64,000 nt of DNA, from contig JAKOGH010001116.1 of the NCBI GenBank assembly GCA_024811115.1, positions 62,001 through 126,000 on the forward strand. The letters run 5' to 3'. This stretch comes from Terana coerulea (taxonomy: Eukaryota; Basidiomycota; Agaricomycetes; Polyporales; Phanerochaetaceae). Positions 1 to 10,066 of the stretch are shown here, piece after piece (within the stretch, counting starts at the first letter, position 1; each line of letters starts with the position of its first letter). Under the pieces are notes generated by a model. It ran no database searches, had not been told where the DNA came from, and was given only the letters and a program-made list of their open reading frames with translations. The position numbers and the translations under genes were made by a program.

Positions 1-2926
1 GAGGCGTCTGGCGTGCGGACGGTGCGATGCTCGACAAGGCGCTTGGGACGCCCCAGAGCGAGTTCAGTGTCTCACCCAGCCGCGCCGTCCCGGTGCTGCG
101 CGTCGAGTATCGGCTGTCCGTCGAGAGGTTGACAGCGCGGTCGCGGTCGCTGATGCTCGGCGCCCGCGGCGTGGCCGACACTGACGGCCCGCGGCTCTTG
201 CCCTTGTCGACCGTCGTCGAGCTTCTGCGGCTGTCGCGGCTGTTGAGTGTCTCGATGTCGACCCCGCGCGACGTGTGGCGTCTATCGAGTTCGGGCGAGC
301 GGGAGGACGAGGAGGATGTGCGATGACTGGGTGTGCGTGAGACAACGGGCGGAAGGTCCACATGAGCGGAGCGGGTGGATTGGGGCAAGCTACCAGCCCG
401 GGAACCGCTCCTTGAACTCGAGACTGGATCCCTGGAAGGTGCGCCCGACGAGCTCGAGGGCTTGTGGTGAGACGGGCGAGAGGCAATGTATACAATTGTG
501 CCATCATCATCGGCGAGACCGCCGTCTTCTTCTTCGGCTCTAGTGCCACTTTCGTTGTACACGATGGACGCAGGACCGCTGTGAGCGGTGGTCGTCAGTA
601 CCCACCCCTGGATGCAAAATGGTACAAACTCACTATTTAATCTTGTTGTTATCAGTCCACTTAATCCTCGCCCTGAACTCGGTTAGGCCAAAGTGAATCT
701 CGATGCTGAACACAATCGTCCAGTACATCTTTCCTCCATTGCCCTGCTTGGACTGCGCGCTTCCGGCCAGCGGAGACAAGTCTGCGCGCACGTAGCAAAG
801 CGTCGAGAAGTTATCTGTGGAGAGTGAAGATGTTAGCACCAAGCTCGCATGCCGCGTAGCATCGATACTGACCAGCACCACGCATGATCCACTTCGGAAC
901 CACATCACCACCTCGATAACACCAGATCTCAACCTCGAACACGGACAATGTCGAGAGATTGGTAACCTCGGTGCAATACTTCCGGCTGAAGACCGTTGAT
1001 TCCTTGACCTTTACGCCCTGCAATGGTGGGTCTCAGTACAGCATACACCCAAGTCAGCAAACTGGCTTTGGCTTACCCTGGCCAAGATGCAATCGAATGC
1101 ATCTGGAAGCAGCTTCGGCCCCGACGGTAGCTCAAACAGTCTGTGCTTTCTTGCAACATGGTCCTCGTCATCGGCGTCGAAGTTTCTGAGGTACTCGACG
1201 CCATACATAAACTTGCTGACGCGCGCTGAGACGTGGTGATCACAGTAGAATCCGATGGCACCATCTGCAACGGCCTTTGATCTGCATTGAGATGCGTAAC
1301 TCAGTTATGTGATTGGCGAAAGAAGCTGGAGCAGCGCACGTTTGACTATCTGGCCGACTGACGGAAACCCCAAGAGGACCAAGACGTTCTTGCAATTGGC
1401 TAAATAGCCAAGGGCTGGCGGCAAAACCACCAACAAGCCATACACTCTAGCAGGTAGAACAGTGCATTTAGTCAAAAAGAACAAGTATCCCGAGCTGAAT
1501 CCGACATACCTTGACCTGGCCTGATGATGCTTGAATCTGGGACCTGATGGAGGCGACAGCAGCTTCGATAGAGGGCTCGAATAATGCAGCAACCTCGTCA
1601 CTGTTACTTTATCAGTACCAACCAAACGAAGACGACTTTGGAGAAATTTACCCTGTTAGTTTCAGCTGGCCGCCTCGTATCCCGGCGTTCAGATCCTTAT
1701 CCAGCGGACTCCCGAACGGCACAAACTGCAACTCTTTGTGGTCACGGAAGAGCCTCTTCGTGGTCTCATCGAAGCGCTTCGCGATGTGATCCAACGAATC
1801 GGTCGTGCCGTACTTCGAGTTTTTGAGCTTCTCGGCGAAGAAGCCGCGGGCACGCCGCGAGACGAAGACGGAACCTGCGAACACACCTGTGTAGGGTTTG
1901 CAACATGTCAGAACCTAGATACTGCGATATGCGATAGAAGAGATAGAAGTACGGACAGTCTGGTGGGGCAATTTCTTCGATTACGAGAGGGATGGTGCCA
2001 CGGATAGCGTATGAGCTGATATCGAGGGTGCCTCCGCCAGCGTCGGCGACGAGGAATCCATGACCAGATGGATTCTGTGAAGTCGTTGAGAGGTAATAAA
2101 CGGTCTAATGAGAGTCTGAAACGTACCGAGAGCACATCTGCAGCCAGTCCATTTAGCACGCACGCGTGCAAGCTTGCCTCACCCTCCGTCACGAACCTGA
2201 TCCTCGCTTTGCCCTCGTCAGAATCGGGAATGAGCCCTCCTACCACCGCCGCTCTCCGCATCTTTGTCTGTTGTGCGCCTTCCCATCCGTTTGGATGTGA
2301 TAGGACGAACTGGACATCATGTTCGACGGCGCGCCATAACGCATGGCCATTGGCGTGGGTGTCGACGATGAAAGAGTACGTACAGCGGAAGAGGTATGAG
2401 AGGAAGTCGCCGAAGACATCGACGGCGGATTTGTTGTGTGGTAGGGGTGAGAGACGCATCCCGTTCATTTTGAGTGTCATGGCTTTCGGTCGAAGGCGTA
2501 ACTTGAAACTGAGTTGTCGGGCAGATCGTAAGTGAATTGATAGTGCTGCGAGGACATGAAGAACGTACAGCTCGGTCTTTATCCACCCCTCGTCTTCCGC
2601 CTGTGCGAGCACAGACGCGCCGTCTGCCTCCGCACCTGCCGCTTTCATGTTCCCGAGCTGATCATAGTACATTATCGAGGGTATCTTCGAGTTGCCCGCA
2701 ACATGTTCTTGCCCCGGGAATCTAGGTAGCGCCACAAAGCTCAATGTGGCGAGCAGGCGCATGACAATGAAGCAGCTCACCTTGTTACACCATGGATCTT
2801 AGGAACCTCGCCCGGTTCAAGGATTGCATACGACACCCCACTGAACGTCGTTCCAATATCGACCGCGATGACAACGCTCCGCGTCTGGCCGTTGTACGGC
2901 TTGCGGGTGCCCGACATAGGTTTCAT
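1..2926 (-). CDS. HSPA12-like Hsp70 ATPase family protein, 3' end beyond window
   Basis: Multi-exon gene read right to left and still open at base 1. The N-terminus (ATG at 2924-2926) carries the first phosphate loop VVIAVDIGTTFSGVSYA. A later exon near 2050 has the second phosphate motif DAGGGTLDISSYA, and an exon near 1400-1440 has VWLVGGFAASPWL, the adenosine-motif region. This order matches the divergent Hsp70s of the human HSPA12 type that are expanded in mushrooms. Several GT-AG introns join these pieces in frame (for example 579-633, 55 nt, branch TACTGAC). After the usual core end (GLTEFRARIKWTD) that intron leads into an acidic, then Ser/Arg-rich, low-complexity tail of more than 180 residues running off the edge. 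ATG 2926 sits just after an acceptor-like TTGCAG, so an earlier exon is possible. Role inferred: ATP-dependent chaperone-like protein; clients unknown. Confidence 0.87.
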
Positions 2927-4876
2927 CTGCAACGGGTACTACAAGGCCAGTGTCGTCAGTGCTGTGCGGCAGATAACCGCGCTCGTGCCCGGCTGAGGCG
3001 ACTCGCGGTGAGTGGGAGATATGAAGGAAGGTGAACAGGTGCAGGCCACGCCTGCGGGGTATATCCCAGGCTGGAGATGAGCGGTACGGCCGGTAAGGAC
3101 CTGAGACGGACCAGCTGGCGGACACGAGGCATTGTTTTTAGGTCCATTCTCTGCCTTAGCCAGAGGTTCTCGCCGCTGGGACGCCAAAGATGGGAACATG
3201 CCGACATGTGTTATGGGCGGCTGCCGCTACACGTGGGCGTATCGGGATCGCTTTCGTATTGTCAATTGCAGAGTCCATGAGCTTGGTAGCTGGGCGTGCA
3301 GTTGGAAGAGGGTACGAAGATCGTTGAGGGAAACCATGAAGTCGAAGCTGCAGACACATAAACTCAAGATTGCAATCTGTCCGAGGAATACCCAGTACGA
3401 TTATATTGACATGCAGAAGTACGAGGAAGGTGTGTATCAAGTTAGTAACATCGAGAACTCCTTGACGAACCAGCAAATTTAAAGACACCGAGAGGTAACG
3501 GTCGTTCCAGGCTCGCGAATATCGGTAACAAGCGGTCTTGCAAGGACTCAAGCGCAGTCCGAGAAGTTGGCTCTGCCTTGCATCATTAAAGACTTGTTGG
3601 CCTGAGACAATGACGACAGTCAGTGCGAACACGAGGGTGATGCTGTACTCGCCTGCTGGCGTAAACGAGGTCATACCCCTGGTAAGGTCGGGAGTGATTT
3701 CATTAGAAAGTGACGTCCCGGCGGGTCCTCCGTAGTGACGCACACGCTGCGAGGCATTCATCTCCGAGCGACACAAAACGAGGCTGTTGCAACTCCAGCG
3801 GTCCGAGTTTCGCGTTTGCGCTCGACTATGTCGAGGAGAATGGAGGGGATGGAGTACTACACCGTACTACGGTAGGCTCTTTGCGTGCAGGGTTGGAACA
3901 AGGTGCGTGCCATGTGGACTGGGCTGGCACACAACTCCTCGCATATATTGGGAAACTGTTACGGCTTGCTGCAAGCGTTAAAGAGACGTGCAAGTTTTGC
4001 ATTGGGCACAGTGCCGCAGAAGGAGAACATAGAGGTGCGGAGGGAAGGGAGAAAACAGAGTCGGTTGCTGTAAGCGCTGGACAGCGACCTCTTTCTCAAT
4101 CCACCACATTGTGCACTTCACTCAATGGCGAAGCATATCCTCTCTTATTATGCTGCTGCGTCAACCTGGTTACCGAAATTACATGATCTCTTGTGCTTGG
4201 AACAATGGGTAGCCGCAGGGCAGATATCATGATACCCCTACCATTCCTCGGAGTCCGTGCAGAGCTCTGCCCTCCCTCAGTCGTCCCCAGTCCTGCTTGC
4301 GAATAACCTTCCCTGATATCTAACAGGGTCTTCCGACGGCAGATATCCGCACAGATCGTCGTCAACGCGTAATTTCCGACGATTTGCAGATATCCATCCT
4401 CGTGAGTCAACGGCAGATCCACGTGTAGTCCTCGAGGTGTTCATTCATCTGCACAGTAGCCTCGGACATTTTCTGAGGCTCTTCTCTCATCAACGTCGAC
4501 AGAGGGGCATTACTGGGGACCCGTGCTGAACTCGCGGACGTCAAAGCTGCCGCTGAGACTCTGAAACTTGCCAGATCTCAGCCGACTATCCACTTCAGTG
4601 GGTCCGTGGACCGTCCTCATTTGCGGACTGATCTCTGCCAGAAAACGGCTACCTGCCCGTCGTAGCCACTGCACGTCTTTTACGCATGTCCTAAGTCAGA
4701 CATGGAACTGATCTGCTCCTTCGTGTATTCACAGCCTACTGCGCTACGTAGCATCACTACTCCCCTGGTCGGCACCTCATAATACAGCAGGTTGCCCGAC
4801 TCCGCTTGGGTACGTATCCCAAGCTCCTCTCCTCTCTCTCACTGAGTGCTTTGGCTCACTCGAACACGCATCGACC
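2927..4876. other. intergenic stretch, no supported gene
   Basis: About 1.95 kb between the start of the Hsp70 gene and the coiled-coil gene. A minus-strand open frame at 3156-3776 (206 codons) contains one hydrophobic stretch (YSITLVFALTVVIV) but has no recognisable domain and weak coding character. Plus-strand frames at 3710-4186 and nearby look random. The right end should hold the promoter of the 4877 gene. Confidence 0.5.
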
Positions 4877-7352
4877 ATGCGTCTACAGATCACACCACCT
4901 TCTCCAACCCAAACTCATCCGCAACGCAGCACTGTCGAATTCTTCTCGTTTCACCAGTCATTCAGCGATAGTCGATCGACGAGCCCTTCGTCTTTGGACG
5001 ACTGTGAACACACACCTATAGCCACCACCACTTCCGACCGCTATCGAGAACAAGGTCGCGGCATTAAAATTGAGGAGGACCCAGTAACTCGCCTTCAACG
5101 CCAGTGCAGTTCGCTTCGACTGCGTCTCGCAACCGCCAATCGTGAGCAAGAACGTGCAGCTCTCAGACGAAAACGTCCTCTCAGCCTCTCCACTACATCG
5201 TCTAAGACGATAGTCGATTCGGAAATTTCCGACGCCGGAACACGTGCCCCACCGCCTTCCGCAAGGACGCCTCCCAAGCTAGGTCTCCCGGTCGACCTGA
5301 GCTCAGGGTACAGCAGCACGACTTCAGAATACTTCAGTACGACCACCACCACGACGAGGGAATCAGGCGAGACGTATACCGTTACTCGTACGCAGGTGAC
5401 CCAGGTTCGGACACCAAGTGCGACAACTCCGCCCACCGTGAACGAAAACAACAACTCTTTGCAGCCGCGCCAGCAGAAATACGAGCGTTGGGTCCCACCG
5501 GCGACGGCCCAGCAGGAAGAGCAGGCGCAGCAGCAGCCCCCGTCCAGGCGTCAACGAGAGCGTCAGTCCAGGCGTGGGCACCATCAGCAGACCCATCAGC
5601 AGCCTCCGCATCTCTCTCCTCAGCCACAACATCCCCAGCAGCTGAACGCTCGCTCTCCGACCCGCGGCAAGCCCGATAGCCACGCCCAAAATCAGCAGCA
5701 GAACCACAGGAACGGTCGCAAGCTGCCTCCGCACGCCCAATCCCGCCGTCCCTTCTCCCCGCCCGAGTCGCCCCCTCCGCTGCCTGTCCCCAATGGCGGG
5801 ATGGCGGGATATGAGTCGCCGCCGGGCAGGCACATGAAGCCTGCTGAACGGTGCAAGCATCTGGAGAGATCGCTGAAGGAGGTGCAGGACTTATTACGGG
5901 CGAAGGATAGGGAAGTCGAGGGGCTGAAGAGAGAGAGGGATAAAATCTTGACTGAGCGTCAGCGAGAGCGGGAAAGGGAGCGGGAGCGGTTGGCAGAGAG
6001 GGAGAAAGAACGCGACCGGGAGCAGCAGAGGGAGAGGGAGGTCCAGGCGATGAGGCGGGAGCTCGAGCAGGTGCGGAGGGACCGCGATCGGCTTCTTGTT
6101 GAGCGCGACAGGGACAGGGAGCGAGAGAAGGAAAGAGAGCGGGAGCGAGAACGGGAGCGGCAGCAAGAACGCGACCGCGAGCGAGAGAGGCAGCGTGAGC
6201 GCGACCGTGCAGCTCACTCGATGCGCCGTTCCCGATCCCAGGCCCCATCTACCCTATCCCCCGCCCGCCCTTCGATCATGTCGATATACTCCAATCTGAG
6301 CACTGAGACGGAGACTCAGGCGCACATGAGCAGCCTTGACGTCTTCCTCACGAAAACCGACAGCTGGTCGGGCGCCCAGGTCATCCAGGCGGTCGAGGAC
6401 CTCAACGCCGAAATCACGCACTTCGCGGCGTCGGCGACGGAGACGTGTGTCTTTACTCCACGGAGCGCATCGATGACGAGGCGAAGGAGCAGGGGCGGGC
6501 AGCCGCCGCCTGGGCCACAGCCAACAATGGTCCTGGAGAATGCGCTGGAGATCGTGCCGTGGCTGAGCCCGAGTCTGGTGAAGACTTTGAGCACGCACGA
6601 GCATGCGAGCGACCCACTGTTGGTGCAGCTAGCACTGCAGGCAAGCGTGGCGACGTGCTGTGCACGAAGCCTGAGCTTGTTCTGCGTCGGTTTCCCTGCG
6701 AAGCTCGATGGGCTCTTGGGTCGCGTTTACGGCCAGATGGCCGTAGCAGGTTTGTCTTTTTATCATCTCCCTTGTTATAACTTACTGAACGTCACATGTT
6801 TATCTAGAACCTCAGCCAACCTCTTCTCGCTGGCGCGCCCTCACGCATCGCTCGATTCGCACGTTGTACCCAGGACTCGAGGAATACGCCATCTCCGAGC
6901 TCGTCGCCACCATGCTCCGTTGGTCTGCCTCAGTCTTCGAGGTCTCAGGCTGCAGCACCAAGTCCAAGGACTCTGACGCGGTGTCCTCGACGCTCCGCTC
7001 GCAGCTGCGCCGAATCGCGGAGGCCGTGTACAAGCTTTCCATCGTCACGCGCGAGGACATCTTGAGCACGACTTTCGAGGTCATCCTCGTGGAGAGCGGT
7101 GCGCTCTTCGAAGCGGGTGCGGGCATGGCGAACGCGTTCTCGAACCACAGCGCGGGCAACGCGAACAGCGTCGGGGCTGGAGGCAAGGAGAAAGTGCTGT
7201 GCACGACCGAGCTTGGGTTGAAGTGCGTAACGCGGAAAGGGAAGAGCTATGGAGCGCAGGCGGAGAAGGACGACGGCGACCCGTTTGACAAACGGATGTT
7301 GCTGCAGCCGAAGGTTGTGCTGGAGGAAGCCGTGGACGCTATTGTCGGGTGA
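4877..7352 (+). CDS. large coiled-coil protein with Arg/Glu/Asp-rich rod, function unknown
   Basis: Two exons, 4877-6749 and 6808-7352, joined by a 58-nt intron in phase 1, predict 805 residues. Residues about 1-330 are low-complexity (Ser/Thr/Pro/Gln-rich). About 330-460 form a charged rod made almost only of R, E, D, K and Q (blocks such as RERERERERL), predicted to be a long single helix or coiled coil. The C-terminal third has a non-repetitive, presumably folded region beginning near SSLDVFLTKTDSW and continuing through EIVPWLSPSLVKTL across the splice site to the end. That region, with strong codon bias towards C/G in third positions, is why I trust the gene. I do not recognise the domain; a cytoskeletal or polarity scaffold is possible but unsupported. 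The start is the first ATG of the frame. Confidence 0.8.
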
Positions 7353-8387
7353 TATGCCCATCAGGCCCTCCTTGCCAGTGAGGAGTCAGGACCTCTACGT
7401 TGACATGGATCGAGTTCATATACCCTCACATGAGATAGGCGTTCTCTAATTTATACGCTCACTCTCCATAATATTTGCATGTACTTTTATTACTAGTGCT
7501 CTACTTTGCTTGCTATGCAATGCGAAATATACCAAACTCTTGAGCCTCGGTTTACCTGGTTAGTCTCTCTAGACAGACCTTATTATCAGACAATGATAGT
7601 CGATTGTCTGTACAGAGGCTCCTTCACTTCGTTCCGGGGAGAAGGTCAGGGTGGCGTTTGGTTGGGGTGGCGTTGGCCGACCCCGCTGCAATGTCTGTGG
7701 TCAATTAATGAGGGATATATGTGAAGCCGGAGGCGCACAAATAAACTGATAAAATAAGACAGAAGCTAGGCAGATTAGACACCTAGCCAAGCATTGGCCG
7801 AGGCTGTAAGGAATATGAGGTTCAGAACAAGTTTTTAGACGCCGCCCGAGGCTCCGACAGCCTGATGAATGCCACCGCAGACGACGAGCGGGCCAAGCCG
7901 GAATGTCAACGCTGCGCGAGACCGCGAGGGCTGAGCTAAGCAGTCGGACCGACGACGAAACGGATCAGAAACGATACATATTGTGGAGGAACCCGGAGAG
8001 GAACCGGGGACGCGTAAATCAGCCAGCGGCCAGCAAACATACTTATACCTAGCCATTCGAACTAGAGGAACGCGGCCCGTGGCCGCAGAGCCCTGCTTGG
8101 GATGTGTAAAATCACAGGAGACATGTGAGATAAGTGTCTGAATGGAGATCTGGCCATTGCGAGGACCGCCCCTGCAAGCCCGGTTGAGAGAAGCAATATA
8201 AACTTCAAGACTTGGGCAAGATACATGAGGTTACTCCACCAGGTATGACTACTTGAACTGGTTCAAACTGGGTGAAATTAGTGCATGGACGGACGCCAAC
8301 TCGCCTCGCGGGCTTCGCCCGCTTCGACTCGTTGGCGTAGTGAGACAGAGGGCGGCCCGGGAGAGAGCGACGGCCAATGGTAGGGAC

Positions 8388-9047
8388 TAGTGTTGCCGTG
8401 ACTTGAATTGAATTGACTGTGACTTGACTTTTGATGACTAATCCTTTTGGGACAGTCAAGTCAAGTCAAGTCGTTCCCGATCAACTTGACTGCAACTTCA
8501 GTCAGTCCCCGACAGACTTCAGAGTGAGTTCCGCAGCCTTTGAGCCACATACCTGTATTTTCGGGGTGGGCGAATGCTCTATGGATTATTCATGACGTAT
8601 CCTAGTATCTCTACCTACATAGTATGGCTGCAGGGACGTGAAATTCGACTGCAAACGTCGGAGATGGCACCGGCTTCTCCATCAACGTGCGGCGCTAATA
8701 ATGCTGATCCGCGCACCAGCTCCCAATGGGCGCCTAAAGCTGACGTTCGCAGTCTCACTTATTGCGCGCTCTCGCGGCAGCAAAAGGGTATATAATAAAT
8801 GACAGATGCATGAAAATGATGTTAAATGGGCTCAGCGAGTGTTTTATCTCGTTTGAGGGCCGTAAAGCACGATTTGCGCCAAGGGTGACCAGTACCTTCC
8901 AATTCGGGATGCAGTCGTGACTGCAGTCACAAGTCAAGTCGAAGCCGAGTCAAGCCGACGCACCAGCCAATGAATTGACGTGACTTGACTGCGGTGTGAC
9001 TTGACTTTGATAACTTGCGACTTTCCAGTCAGGTCACGGCAACACTA
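8388..9047. mobile_element. non-autonomous hAT-type transposon (MITE-like), 660 bp
   Basis: The element begins TAGTGTTGCCGTGAC and ends GTCACGGCAACACTA, a perfect 15-bp terminal inverted repeat. It is flanked on both sides by the identical 8-bp direct repeat GTAGGGAC (8380-8387 and 9048-9055). An 8-bp target duplication and TIRs with a TGTTGCC core are the hallmark of hAT elements. Just inside each end are many copies of TGACTTGACT / AAGTCAAGTC, the usual layout of hAT subterminal transposase-binding repeats. The interior (about 8520-8930) has no transposase frame, so it must have been mobilised in trans. The perfect TIRs and duplication suggest a recent insertion. Confidence 0.88.
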
Positions 9048-9218
9048 GTAGGGACTTATGTAATTTGGGCGCTTGTTACACGAAAACCGGCTTCAATTAA
9101 GGGGTCCCAGAACCCTTGTCAAGCAAGGGGACTGATGGATGACCAGGTAGGGGCTCAGGGTAAGTACGTTACTTACTTACGTGGCATATGGGTAAAGATA
9201 GGAGTATATATATATAAG

Positions 9219-9515
9219 GTCTGTTCTAATTGGAAGCGCCTTGTGAGGGAGTCTCCATATTACCATTTTGGGAAACTCGACTGCTCTCAAAATCGGCCAT
9301 TCCCCTTCACGATCGGCAAGTAAATAAACCAAAAGGGTACCAATCGATAGCCACTGCTACTGCAATTTGGGCAGTGGCATTCTGCGGCTTTCAAACAGCG
9401 GTGAGGCAGCGGTGTAGTGCTGAGAGGCAGCCTTGGTCCATCATTCGCCCACGTGTGCGCCTCCCAAAAGGCATTACGGGGACTCTCTGCCAGGGCGCCT
9501 CCAATTGGAACAGAC
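9219..9515. mobile_element. 297-bp element with about 55-bp imperfect terminal inverted repeats
   Basis: The left arm, about 9219-9273 (GTCTGTTCTAATTGGA... to ...TTTTGGGA), is matched by the reverse complement of 9462-9515 (GTCTGTTCCAATTGGA... to ...TTTTGGGA), with roughly a quarter of positions differing. The interior of about 190 bp has no convincing coding frame. A long-TIR foldback MITE is the likeliest explanation. I could not define a target duplication, so the ends are approximate. Confidence 0.6.
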
Positions 9516-10066
9516 TATTACCTGGTCCTCTCGTTGCCCGAGGTCCTCCGCAGCTATCCAAGCGCTTAAGTTGCCGAACGCCACAAAGCTCCGGTTTAAT
9601 TTTTACGCACGGTGCAGTATGCACGTCCGTGCCACCACTACCACATTCCTACATAGCTGGTCCAGTTATCCGACCCAGACAATGATTTCTATCATTGTGA
9701 ACACAGAATCTGCTCCATCGTTTCTGGTGCAACGCTTCAATTCAGCAAAATAACATGCAGCACCCTCTGGATGTGTAGGTACCAACAGGGACGTTGTGCA
9801 CCTGAGACCGACTGGCCCGGCTGTGACCTATTTGTACTCAATCAAAATAATGAACACGAGGGTTGCTATCCACTCTGCTTGTCAAGTCAGCTGTCCACAT
9901 AAGCCGTCGCCGCCCAAAGTCTCGGCCCCGGGGCCCTTGCTGACCAGACAACAATAGTTGTCGGTATTCCTCACACTTGAGAATGATGATCATATCGATG
10001 CCATAAGAAAGTGCTGATCGTAGTCATAACTAGATATAAGTGACTTCATGGTTGAAGGTATCGCTA

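Larger units (their letters stand above)
7353..10066. other. gene-poor, repeat-rich 2.7 kb region
   Basis: No coding frame here is convincing. It contains the hAT-type element at 8388-9047 and an inverted-repeat element at 9219-9515, both listed separately. Other features are a short hairpin with arms CAGACAAT/ATTGTCTG near 7587-7610, a GCGGGC/GCCCGC hairpin near 8306-8322, and a TA microsatellite near 9205-9216. On the minus strand around 7985-8060 a TGGCTAGG...GGTTCCTCTCC arrangement loosely resembles internal A and B promoter boxes of a tRNA-derived SINE, but I cannot fold a proper tRNA from it. Confidence 0.6.

Noticed and set aside
64..549. 161-codon minus frame at the left edge starting MALEPKKK
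   Set aside because: A different minus frame (GLADDDGTIVYIAS...) has the better codon bias and joins the Hsp70 gene through the intron 579-633.
5382..6248. 288-codon minus frame opposite the coiled-coil gene
   Set aside because: Antisense shadow of the repetitive GC-rich coding strand.
7587..7610. CAGACAAT...ATTGTCTG inverted repeat as a terminator or operator
   Set aside because: Eukaryotic intergenic DNA; an isolated 8-bp repeat is expected by chance at this scale.
8300..8325. GCGGGC/GCCCGC hairpin as a possible Helitron end
   Set aside because: No CTRR terminus or TC start could be placed; likely a chance GC hairpin just outside the hAT element.
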